In this document: in pieces, positions 50,273 through 60,984 of the stretch
Position numbering within the stretch: the stretch's first letter is position 1
How the letters are laid out: each line of letters opens with the position of its first letter
Source: Asterias rubens
Taxonomy: Eukaryota; Echinodermata; Asteroidea; Forcipulatida; Asteriidae
NCBI RefSeq assembly: GCF_902459465.1
Contig: NC_047078.1
Location: 1,659,691 to 1,723,690 of the forward strand
DNA length: 64,000 bases
Direction of reading: 5' to 3'
Notes under the pieces: generated by a model
The model's database searches: none
What the model was told of the DNA's origin: nothing
Seen by the model: the letters and a program-made list of their open reading frames with translations, nothing else
Position numbers and translations under genes: made by a program

Positions 50273-50820
50273 AATTATGGATAAATCTGACCTTTAAGAC
50301 TCTAAAATATGCTTCACTGTACAAAATATGTCATGTAGAGTTTTAACGACGACACAACACTCATCAGCAGTGTGCACATGGCAATCTTTGACCTTTATTG
50401 TGTGACCTCTACGCGTCAATGCACCAATAGGAGCTGCCGTTACGCAACCAGCTTTATTTTACCAATCAAATTACTCGTTTCTCGGCACCCGCTTCTAGAA
50501 GCACGATCGTTCCCACCACTTTTACTCGAGGTTGCAGTACATGCCAATTGACCTCTGAACCGTTGAACTTCCGGAACGAACCTCACACTGCACGAGTCTT
50601 TGCGATAGTTTTTCCCACAATGCACTGTATTGCATAAAATCAAGCGATGATGATTTAGCAAGTACCCGGGTCGGTGTTTGGGGTCGAGGGTGTAGAGTAA
50701 GTACAGCGTGCATGCTGTGCATGAAACCATTGGTGTGCTGATCGTCGATTGCAGACAACCCGTAGATGAAGACCGGTTCGAGGATTTTTTCATTATAAAA
50801 CCCGACATAAAAACCTAAAA
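50273..50820. promoter_or_regulatory. bidirectional promoter of ZPR1 and TOMM40
   Basis: The 548 bp between the two start codons must hold both 5' leaders and both promoters. CCAAT words occur near 50424 and 50461. I see no clear TATA box for either gene, as is usual for housekeeping genes. No repeat element lies in this interval, unlike both flanking introns. Confidence 0.7.
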
Positions 50821-53800
50821 ATGGGTACTGTTTTTGCTGCAGAAGCGTCACCTGTGATGCCAAGTCCACCTATGCCTGGGATGCCAGTCTCACCGCCTGT
50901 GACGGCAACAGCACCGGCCGGTGTTGGGAGCGAATCGACGGCGGCTGGGAATGGAGGTTTGCCCAATCCGGGAAGTTTTGAAGATCTATTCAAGAAAGTT
51001 AAAGGTTAGCTCTTGCAAAAACGCTGTTTTTTTTTATATTTTTTAACAATGCAATAAAGTTAAATCTAGCTTTCATTTGGTTAGAAATAGACAGTCGTGA
51101 CTAAATTATTCACCTTAAAATATTGTAAAATGTGCCTTTCTTTTCACGAAAACTTAATTTAAATTAAATATTCTAATTTTAAAACTAAAAGTTAATAAAA
51201 TATTAAATAATGAACTGCTCAGTTCTGCTGAAGTGAATTTAATTAGAATCATGTACACGAACCCCAAGACTGAGTGCGTTTTGGCAACCCCAACCTAGCC
51301 CAACCGAATCAACAAGTCCGTTACCACCACCAGGTCTGGCATTGCACTGGGTTCAACTAAGTTTCCAGGTTGGGGTCGCCAAAAACGCTCTCCAGCAATG
51401 CTGCGAATGTGATATGTCACAAATTCGCATCAGTTGACTTTGGCTCAACTCCTGTGGATGTGAATGTTATAGTTGTGATAACGTAACCCTCCTGCCGATG
51501 GCGGAGCCGGAGCTGTCGGTAGGAGTGAGCCATCGGCGGGAGGGTTACGTTATCGCAACTATGATGTCAAAAATCACATTCATTCACATTCGCAGGCAGT
51601 ACTATCATATATCAATCTCTCCCCATCCCATTACTCGTAAATCAAGAAACGCTTTATGCTAATAATTATTTTGAGTAAATACCAATAGTGTCCACGGCCT
51701 AAAATGTGTATAATAATAAGTGCTAAAAATTAGAAATTTATCATAAAGAAATGAGTTTTGTACATTTGCTTAATTCCCAATTTGCAGAGGTTTTTCCTCA
51801 GCCAATAGAGGGCTGTAAGATGGTCATCAACAAGGGATTAAGTAATCACTTCCAGATCAGTCACACTCTGTCCCTCGGCGCCTTTAGTCCGTCCTCCTAC
51901 CACTTTGGGACGACCTACGTTGGATCAAACCAAATTAGTCCCTCAGAGGTAAGTATGGCAAGGAAATGGACAAGCGAGATTGACTAGCCTGTAGCTTAGT
52001 GTTTTGCAGGTTGGAGTATTAGTTACTACCGCACCAAATTCAAGTTACGTATGGTGGCTGAGTCATTGCACTGTGGGTTCGAATCCCGGTCCCGGTGTCC
52101 CAGGGAAATTGGTCCGCCAGAAATGCTGTTCCTGAAATGGAAAAATTACCAAGGCCAGGACAAGGGTTAAAGGCAGTGGACACTATTGGTAGTTGTCAAA
52201 GACTAGCCTTCACAGTTGGTGTATCTCAACATATGCATGAAATAACAAACCTGTAAAAATTTGAGCTCAATCAAAAGAAAAAAACACCCCTGTCACACAA
52301 AGTTGTGTGCGTTTAGATGGTTGATTTTGAGACCTCAAGTTCTAAATCTGAAGTCTCGAAATCAAATTCATGGAAAATTACTTCTTTCTGGAAAACTATG
52401 GCACTTCAGAGGGAGCCGTTTCTCACAATGTTTTAGACCATCAATCTCTCCCCATTACTCATTACCAAGAAAGGTTCTATGCTAATAATCATTTTGAGTA
52501 ATTACCAATAGTGTCCACTTCCTGTGGCCTATGTGTAATTACAGGCCTGAAATACTACACAAAATGTATTATTGCCCAAAATCATCATTTGCTACTCAAT
52601 ATTATTATTTGTCAATATGCACAAAATAAGTTCAGCCTTTATATTAAGCTTTGCATACATGTAGTTGCTGGACTAAACCCTTCCCTTAATAGTTATGCGG
52701 TCAGATTGGTGTAGTGGTGTCTTACCTCGCGTTGCAACTCTGAGACTTGGTTTGAAATCACACCGGGGGCACTATATGAATTGTGTTTTCAGTTCATTCT
52801 TGACTTCAAGGGTTTTCCCTGGATATATCTCTGGGGTTTTCCTCACACATCTCAAACTGAAACTTCTTGATTGTCTTCTCCCCTCATCCAGTTGCTGACG
52901 AGAATTATCTTAGATGTAGGTAATAGTTGAGTCCCTTGTTAATATTGATGAGATTTTGTTTCTGTTTTTCTTGACAGGCGTATCCAGTGATGCTGGGTGA
53001 CATCGATACCTCAGGAAGTCTCAACGCACAAATTATTACCCAGCTCGCAAATAGGTTACGAGGGAAAGTAGTGGTTCAGGTATGTACCTTAACCCCCCCC
53101 CCCTTCCCTTTTGTTCTACAGGGGTGGGAAATTATAGAGTTTTCACTGAATTCAGACTTTTTAAGTCAGTTTTGCGAAGAAAATCGGCTGTTATCTTTTA
53201 CACAATTAAAGAAATCCTGTTCTTTGATCTACTTCTCCAGTGTTGAGGACACTGTTCTTTTAAAGGAACTCGTTGCCTTGGATCGTTCGAGTTGGTCTAT
53301 AAAAAGCGTTAGTAGCCGTTTGTTATAAAATGCATGGTTAGAAAGATGTTGTAAAAGTAGAATACAATGATCTACATGTACACAAATTTGCCTCAAAATT
53401 TTGTGGTTTTCGTTTTACTTTGTGAACTAACGCGGTCGGCCATTTATTGGATTTAAAAATTTGACTCCCATAAATGGCTGACCGTGTTAGTCGACGAGGT
53501 AAAAGGAAAACCACGCAATTTTAGGTTGACGTTTTGCTCGTCTGCAAGGTTTTTCACTTGTCCAAATCTCACGCAGTAGTCGGCTAGACCGCCTAGGGAG
53601 GATTTTGACTGGTCCTTGGTTGTTCTGCAAGGCTGCAAACTCTCCCTGATTCTGCAGAGAAGGTTCATGTTGAATGTAATTCTGAGAAAATATTACTAAG
53701 ATTGTTGTAAAAAAACAGGACGCTTGGTGGCAGCAGACTTACCAGGTAAAATCCATTGTTCTCGGTCATGTGCGCACACTCAGAACAACGTAAACAATGG

Positions 53801-56800
53801 AAATTTACCTGGTAAGTCTGCTGCCACCTAGTGCTCCAAAGTCTCCCATTGAAAGACGATAATGTTGGCAGCTCTGGTAATTAGCGCTTGGCCTAGGATT
53901 TGTGACGCCATTTGCTTTGCACAAACAGAATTCACCAATGGCTTGAGGCAGGTTGAATCCTGTGTTGTAGCAGTGAGAAGCGCAAAAATCTTGTAGATGT
54001 TAAACTTTTGCAGGTGTTTTAGAACTCCATTTGGTTTAAAGGGAGGTACTCGTTTGGTAATTACTCAAAACAAAAATTAACTTAAAAACTGACTTGGTAA
54101 CGTGCATTGGAGATTGTATAAAACATTGTGAGAAACGGCTCCCTCTAAAGTAACGTAGTTTTTGAGAAAGAGGTAATATCGCACTAAAATATTAAAAGAC
54201 TTCTAGCTAGAAGTCTTTAATTCCTGTCAGAAAGCACACAAATTCATCCAACAAGGGTGTTTTTTTCTTTTATCATTTTCTCACAATTTGATGACCAATT
54301 GAGCCCAAATGTTTACAGGCTTGTTATTTTATGGTTATGATGGGATACACCAAGTGAGAACACTGGTCTTTGACAATTACCAAACATGTACAATGCCTTT
54401 AAATTCCGATGGGAAAGTACTGAATACAGTGCTTAATACACATCAGTGTTAAGGCAAAAACCAATTAATGTACTTCAGAACGATTAATAACATCATTTAT
54501 AATGTAATTTGTATCCGTACCAGACGCAGCAAACTAAATGGGCGGTTTACCAGGGTGAAGTAGAATACAAGGCTCCGTCATTCACCGGTACCTTGACAGC
54601 AGCTAACATTAACCCACTGGAAGGTTCCGGTATCATTGTTGCTCACTACCTACAGAGCGTGTCCGAGAGGTTAGCGCTGGGGGCCGAAGTTCTATTCCAC
54701 TACGGTCAGGGTCAACAGGCGACTGTCCCGTCGCTAGCAGGAAAATATTCATGTGAGTTTTGATTTTGTTTCCTTTCATGATCAGTGACATCTTTTCTGA
54801 TTTTGTTATTGGCTATCAACTTTTAAGAGTAGATAGCCTCACACAGTGTAAATGGAGTGCCTTGTTAAGGGAGGGTGCACCTTATGTAGTTCAAGTGTAT
54901 ATTATAATTGGTCCCATCACTAGCAGGAAAATATTCAAGTGAGTTTGGGTTTCTTGCGTTCCAAATTCTTTACATGAACCACTTTGCTGCATAGAAAAAG
55001 TACACCGCTTGATGAAGCTCGAAACCAAAACCAAAGTTGCCTGTAAAGACAGCGACTGTTAGGAACCGTCTACAGTATGTTGGTTCTTTATTTAAGGCCC
55101 TGTACAGCGTTCTCACTTGCTGTATCCCATCATAAGCATAAAATAACAAGCCTTTGAAAATTTGGGCTCAATTGGTCATCGAGGTTGATGAAAGAAAAAA
55201 CACCATTGTTGGACGATCTTTATGCTTTCAGATAGGATTGAAAGACTTCTAGCTAGAATGTTGAGAAACTACCTCTTATTTAAAACGTACGTACTTCAGA
55301 GCGAGTCGTTTCCCACAATGTTTTATACTATCAACAGCTCTCCAGTGCTCGTTACCAAGTAAATTTTTAAGTTAATATTTGTTTTGAGTAATTACCAAAC
55401 GTGTACCTTCCCTTTAAAAGGTTTGAAAACATTTACCGCTCTTCAAGGACATCACTGTGATTTGGGGTTGAACAAAGAATAATTGACTAGAGTGGGATTT
55501 GAACCAATAACCTCTGGATTAATGTGCCGGCGCTCTACCAGCTGAGCTATCTAGAACTATATTGCGGGTCTCCCTATTTTGTCAATATCTTTGTTCAGGG
55601 GTGCCAGTCAGAAGCCATTCAACCGTTAACTGCAGGTATCATACCATAGTTTAAGAAACAACCTGGTAAGTGGCAGCTAGGGGATCACCTTAAGGAGATG
55701 CAACCTTTTTATTTTGAAGCATATATTTTTTTCTAAATTTCATGCATGTTTCTATCGTTTTTGACTTTCAGCCAACAACTGGATAGCATCCGGTACACTC
55801 GGCATGACAGCATGCCACGCGGCATACTACCACAAGGGGAAAGACGTCCAGTTCGGGGTAGAATTTGAAAGTAACTTCAGAGCTCAGGAAAGCGCATTAG
55901 CATTCGGCTACCAAGTGGACATCAATCCAGCCAACGTAACGATTAAAGGTTAGTACAAACGAGAAGATGAAGTACAGTGTGCAAAATAGTTTTGACTTAA
56001 ACAAATTTGGTGAGGTTTGCGATAGCACCATGTGCACATCTCATTTAGAGTAGTGTTGGTTCTGAAAAGAACGGGTGGTTGACAACTCGACGTTTTGATC
56101 AGTATGCTCTGAACGTCTTCTGGAGATTTGCACATGGTGCCACCGCAAACCTTACCTGATTATACTCCCCCCCCCATGTAAGGTTTGTTTTCCCTTTTAT
56201 GACCTTTTGTTGAAACTTCAGACCTAATTCTTCTGTCTTGTAATGGTAAACATGTAGCAGTTTTATCCAAGTGTAAAAGGTGCGTTTCTGAGTGACCCTT
56301 TGTCTTATGTAAATTTGTATAGTGTGCGTTTTGCGGTCGCAGAGGAGATCTTCCTTTTTTTTTCAGTTTTGTCTCCTTTTTTTATCAGTATAGTGGGGTT
56401 GACTTACTCTGGGTCCACCTGACGCTTATTTTTTGTATTTTATTGTATATAATATGAATGTTTGTAATGCAATGTTTTACAAAATTTTTGCTATTTTTTT
56501 TAACTGTTGTGTATTTTTAAAACCATATTGCTATTTTTTGCTCATGTTTTATATCCTGCATTTTAATGTTTTTCTTGTACAGCGCTTTGAAACAGTGTTA
56601 AAGCGCCTTAAGTTAAGTTAAGTTAAGTTTTGAAAATTTAATGGGAACCAGGGCAATGAGCACGGGCATGGAGAAGCAATTGCCCCCATGCAGAAATAGG
56701 CTTGATATTCACTTAATTTAAGCAATTCGTATAGAGTACAGGAAAATAAACCGGCTTGACTTGATAAGGAATGTATTTGTCTCAAAGTCTGTTGGAGTAA

Positions 56801-57218
56801 TCGAATAGTCTGCAATCAGAAACTAGAGCTTGACACTCAAAGGTACCCATTTACACAAGTGTCAAAACTAGGATTTAAATCCACACTCTGATGACTCTAC
56901 TGATGACTCAGCCATCAGAACTTCAGAAGACAATACTCTAAACCACTAAACCATGACACACCACAACACATCACACTACGACACACGACATCACAACACA
57001 CACCAGTGTAAACTTCTCTCCACAATCTTGCTCTAAATCTACCACATTTCTCTCTCTCTCTGCTCGATCGTTTTGCAGGAATGCTAGACTCCAATTGGAC
57101 CGTAGCGGCCGTGATGGAGAAAAGACTACAACCGTTACCATTCACCTTCCTCCTAAGCGCCGTCCTCAACCACTGGAAAAGCCAATACCGCGTCGGCTTT
57201 GGGCTTATGATAGGTTGA
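50821..57218 (+). CDS. TOMM40: TOMM40, mitochondrial outer-membrane import pore, 6 exons, 330 aa
   Basis: Tom40 is the beta-barrel channel of the TOM complex through which nuclear-encoded precursors enter mitochondria. Exons: 50821-51004, 51788-51948, 52978-53079, 54524-54752, 55772-55948, 57079-57218. All have GT/AG borders and consistent phases; total 993 bp. Residues 1-50 are rich in Pro, Gly and Ala, as in animal Tom40. Barrel strands follow, including FEDLFKKVK (about 53-61), GLSNHFQISHTLSLG, SYHFGTTYVG and FGVEFESNFR. The C-terminal strand YRVGFGLMIG fits the beta-signal for sorting by the SAM complex. The family's Porin_3 domain would cover about 60-330. Human TOMM40 is about 361 residues, the difference being mostly in the N-terminal tail. 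Start chosen as the first ATG in frame, preceded by AAAA. Confidence 0.95.
51469..51562. repeat. family E hairpin, copy 3 (best preserved)
   Basis: ATAGTTGTGATAACGTAACC faces its complement ending ATCGCAACTAT, with GCCGATGGCGG near the centre. It is in TOMM40 intron 1. Immediately after it, 51598-51702 is the right part of a family A MITE. Confidence 0.75.
52167..52522. repeat. family A MITE in TOMM40 intron 2
   Basis: The left terminus is TTAAAGGCAGTGGACACTAT and the right ends CCAATAGTGTCCACTTCCTG, with TTAA lost at the right. The usual internal palindrome (GAGACCTCAAGTTC) is present. Confidence 0.75.
53260..53525. repeat. family B MITE, 3' truncated
   Basis: TTAAAGGAACTCGTTGCC begins the element. 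The internal palindrome CGGTCGGCCATTTAT...ATAAATGGCTGACCG is retained. The right terminus is missing. It is in TOMM40 intron 3. Confidence 0.65.
53715..53850. repeat. family G hairpin MITE
   Basis: Long arms carry CTTGGTGGCAGCAGACTTAC and its complement, around TCCATTGTTCTCGG and its imperfect partner. It is the best copy of the family seen at 35482-35632. It lies in TOMM40 intron 3. Confidence 0.75.
54036..54402. repeat. family A-related MITE in TOMM40 intron 3
   Basis: It is TTAA-bounded, with terminus AGGGAGGTACTCGTTTGG. A subfamily-specific palindrome, AAGACTTCTAGCTAGAAGTC, replaces the usual central one. It ends 121 bp before exon 4. A relative is at about 55094-55420. Confidence 0.7.
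55094..55420. repeat. family A-related MITE, diverged
   Basis: It has the same subfamily words as 54036-54402 (GACTTCTAGCTAGAA, CTATCAACAGCTCTCC) in the opposite orientation, ending before TTTAA. It is in TOMM40 intron 4. Confidence 0.55.
55483..55557 (-). repeat. tRNA-derived SINE head in TOMM40 intron 4
   Basis: The minus strand reads TAGCTCAGCTGGTAGAGC (a perfect A box and D arm) and GGTTCAAATCC (B box). A TCTAGA/TCTAGT acceptor stem pairs at five of seven positions. The anticodon arm does not pair, so this is a SINE or pseudo-tRNA and not a functional tRNA. Confidence 0.6.
56140..56635 (+). repeat. probable retroposon 3' tail with (TTAAG)n
   Basis: AT-rich sequence ends in GTACAGCGCTTTGAAACAG, then GCGCCTTAAGTTAAG repeats. 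The GCGCTTTGAAA plus microsatellite end is the form of LINE/SINE 3' ends. It is in TOMM40 intron 5. No reverse transcriptase frame is present. Confidence 0.45.
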
Positions 57219-57253
57219 GGTCAAAGGTCGTCACTAGGTAGCAATTTTTCCAT

Positions 57254-57259
57254 AATAAA
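57254..57259 (+). terminator. polyadenylation signal of TOMM40
   Basis: AATAAA lies 35 bp after the TGA at 57216-57218 and is followed by AT-rich DNA. If used, the 3' UTR would be very short (about 60 nt). Confidence 0.55.
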
Positions 57260-60200
57260 ATAAACTTTCAAGTAAAAAAGGTTAGTCCTAAACTCGGGTA
57301 TCTGTTTGGTAGAGTGCTTCAACTTGTAGTGGTCTCAGAATATAGTTTTCAATATTCGAGGAGATGTTTGGAGGAAAATATCAAATTGATAAATAGCCAA
57401 ATATCTTTCTCGTTACAAACTCGGTCTGTGTGCCAAGTTCCATGCTTGTATCATCAAAGGCTTGTATAATGTCGTATCGCCATGGTTATCAGTGAAAATT
57501 TGATCAGTTTTCATACAGGTTGTATGTATGTACACCATTTCCATAGCACACTGGAAATGGGGCACCAGCCAAAACACCATATGATCTCTATTGCATGCTG
57601 CCGGTCCTCTGCCTAGTTTTTGCCTCTGCGGATGCTTACAGTATTGCAATATTTGCTGATGGGAATGAAGCTTGGGTATGGACTTTGGCCCATGTGACTT
57701 CTGGTCACTACATGTGTGATGTATAAAGTTGAAGCATTCTATAAACATTGGAGTGAAGGAGTTTTTAACTTCACATAGAGATGAAGACAATTATGACATT
57801 TTGGTATATCCAGCCAGGAACTTTTGTTTTTGAAAGAGCAAAATCAATGGTGTCAGAGGCTGTGTTTCTTCGGCAGCAATTGCGTTGCCAAAGGAATTGG
57901 ATAAGTTTTCCAGAGTTTTCCGTTTAATCGCCGGAGCGTTTCGTTTGAAAGTTCAAAATGCTAATGGGCACGCTCACTTGTGATTCACGGCACAGTGATG
58001 CGGACCAGTGGAACGTTCTGGCAGACCAATAGACTGCGGTCGTGTGCCAACGTGATCGCTCTTTTGCGCTGAGAACGTGCCTGTCTTTTTTCAGGCAGTC
58101 CCTAAGCGAGACAAATTCAGAACTTGTCAGCATCTTCAGTGATTTCTAACTCTTGTGTATTCTTCATGCAATTATAAAACCATAGTTAAATAAGTTCATC
58201 ATGGGTCATAAGGTTCATTTATTTTCAAATCAAAATAAATTGAGATGTTACTTATTGTTTTTAGTTACGATTCACTCCAAAGTTAGAAGCATCATCAGAC
58301 TGGCAACCAACCACACCATAAATAAGGACAAGTCTACGGATGTCGATGGAGAGCCTGACCAAACCACTAGATGGCTTAGGAAGGCCATTTGAATCAGACA
58401 CAGGGGGAGAACAAGGACAGTTGGGAGTACAAGCCCCAAACATTTATGATCGACAAGATCAAACCACGCCTACAGCGCCCTCTACGGTGTCCAAGAAAAA
58501 GCAAATGAGCAGTGGACATGGTTGCCAGAGTCTGGTGAAGCGTCGAGCTTGAGGAGTGAAATGCAACTAAAAGAAGATTAATGTGAGTAACATCTACATT
58601 TATTTTGATTTTGAAAATCAAACTTTCTAACCCAATATTGAACTGTGTCCAGTTGATATTATAAGGTATGATATATTATTGGTCCAAAGGCGCTAAACAC
58701 TTGGTAATTACTCAAAACTAATTTTAGTATTAAACCTTACTTGGTAACAAGCAATGGGGAGCTGTTGATAGTATAAAACATTGTGATAAACGGTGAAGTA
58801 TCATACTTTCATTATTCTCTTACAACTTCGACGACCAATCGAGTCCACATTTTCACAGATTTGTTATTGCATATGTTGGGATACACCAAGTGAGAATACT
58901 GGCCTAGACCTTTACAAAGGTGTCCAGTGGCTTTTATTAGGAGAGAATGCATACATACCAATTGTCACAAAATGGGGAATTTTTGGGGCTGATCGTTAGC
59001 AGCAGACTTGCCACGTAAATCACTTTTTTTTCTCTTCTTTGGATCGGAAGTGTATGCATGTCTCAATTATGCAACCAATTATGACAACTGGTGTCCCAAA
59101 CAAACCTTGCCCCTTTATAGGCATTGCTTTTTCAAACACCAATTTTAATGGATTAATGTTTTGTGATCAGAAATTACTACTCAACTATTCCTGTATCTTT
59201 TACCAATCATTTATCATACCTTTATAGGGTTTTTACACTAAGGTGTTTATCATGTTTATGTTATGAATATTTATGTTTCCTAGTGAGTCCCTTGAAGATA
59301 ATTTATTTCTGTAGATAGTTCTCTGTCGTACTATAGACCTGTGCCCAAATTCATAGAGCTGCTAAGCACACAAATTTGCTTTGCGTGAAATTTCTTTCTT
59401 GATAAAAACAGGATTACCAACCAAATTTCCATTTGTTGCATATTTCTTGTTACTGGTATTCAGCTGTTGTTTGCTTATCCTGAAAATCACGTGGAAATTT
59501 GGTTGGTAATGCTACTTTTAACAAGAAGAAGTTTCATGCTCAAGCAAATTTTCATGCTTACCTGTTTTATTAAATTGGCCCCTTAGCGCTGCTCAACGGT
59601 AAGCAAATTTTCGTGCTTACTGTACCAGAACAATTTGCTAAGGTGTTGAAGGTGTGATTGAATTTCACAGGTTAGCAGGAAAATTAGGCGGTCGTCTAAA
59701 GCGTTCATCATGTATTTGTATTGTTACGCCATTATTTTTTTCTTTTAGTAAGCACCGGAAGGTTAGCCTTTTCGTGTGCATCCGGTAAGCAGCACTATGA
59801 AATGTAAATCGTACAGTAAGCACAAAATTGGCCGCTGAGCAGCTCTTTGACATTGGGCCATGGTGTAGCTTCACATCAGAGACCCCAAAAATTCAAATTA
59901 TAGTCAGTTCCCCTTCATAACGCAGCTTCAGTACGAGTACAATTACAGTTGAGAAATTCTAGCAAGGACCCTAGGTACAATATATCCAGTCGTATTTTAC
60001 TATTCCACCTGGTTTATTAATTGTAAATTGATACATGTATAAAAAAATGATTAAAATTAAATCCTTTTTCCACATCAAATTGCTTGTGTGAATTTTCGTT
60101 TTTATTAGTTGTTTTCAAAGTTCATAATTGTGGTCGGAGGGCTGTATAACCTTCTTCTCTGGGCACTCAAAGTTCAACTACGGGTCACAAGCCAAGCTCT

Positions 60201-60590
60201 GTAAACTGTACACAGTAACAGTGTTAGCGAGTCAACGCTGAATAAATATCCTATTAGTCTCTACTAATACAGAGTTCTCCAGGACCAACGATCACTGTCT
60301 ACGTCAGGAAGCCGTAGGATGTCACTTTGGGTTACGGAACAACCGACGAGCATTCAGATGTTTCCGTAGGATGTCGAGTAAGTTAGTTCCGCGAGGCCAC
60401 GACGGCCTCTCAGCCAAGCTTTACTCCCAAGGCCTCTATGCTTCGTTTTTGAAAGGGTAAGGGCACCAAGGCATTTTCTCCTTAATAAAGGAAATTGTAA
60501 ATTCCAACAGCAATTCAAGGGCACCAAAGAAAAACCCAGAGGCAAGTACATTCGTTGCCTCTGTGAAGTAAACACATGGTTTTTAAAGGC
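57260..60590. other. intergenic interval without a supported gene
   Basis: It holds a family A relative at about 58688-58940, a family D copy at 59342-59640 and low-complexity sequence. Two open stretches, minus 57413-57790 and plus 58340-58552, look like no family I know and lack clear splice context, so I do not call them genes. Confidence 0.5.
59342..59640. repeat. family D inverted repeat, copy 2
   Basis: It starts CCCAAATTCATAGAGCTGC, contains the same GAAATTTCTTTCTTGATAAA arm and CAGCTGTTGTTTGCTTATCC as 40222-40430, and extends further through repeated gcaaattttc words. Confidence 0.65.
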
Positions 60591-60596
60591 CAGCCG

Positions 60597-60798
60597 TCGA
60601 TTTCACAAAACGCTAAGATTAATCCTATCTCGAGTTAGGATGAGTAGCTCACTAAGATTAATCCTATCTCGAGTTAGGACGAGTAACTCGTCCTAACTTA
60701 GGATTAACCTTAAGGTTTACATGCTACAGTGCAGGGCTGGGACTCGTCCTATGTCTTAAGATTAATCCTAAGTTAGGAAGAGTTTTGTGAAATCGGCG
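60597..60798. repeat. family H hairpin MITE, copy 2
   Basis: The ends GATTTCACAAAACG and TTTTGTGAAATCG are inverted. The inside is built from ATTAATCCTATCTCGAG and related words. A fragment of the same family at 63556-63660 lies on the far side of the satellite. Confidence 0.7.
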
Positions 60799-60984
60799 GC
60801 AGTATAATATTATTGCTTGCACTGTTCTAGAGTTTGACTTAATGATTGTGTTCCTAACCAAAAAATTTTTAAATGCTAGACTTACCCTTGTGTTTTTTCT
60901 TTAATTTAAACCCAAATTTGCATTTGAATCAAATTTTGGGGAAAAAATTATGGCACTTTCATCAAATGGTGCCCTAATCGATAT

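Noticed and set aside
55483-55557. Functional tRNA gene
   Set aside because: A and B boxes are good, but the anticodon arm does not pair and two acceptor pairs fail, so a SINE is more likely.
57413-57790. 125-codon minus-strand frame after TOMM40
   Set aside because: Its composition is ordinary, there is no domain I recognise, no splice partners, and it overlaps the likely transcription end of TOMM40.
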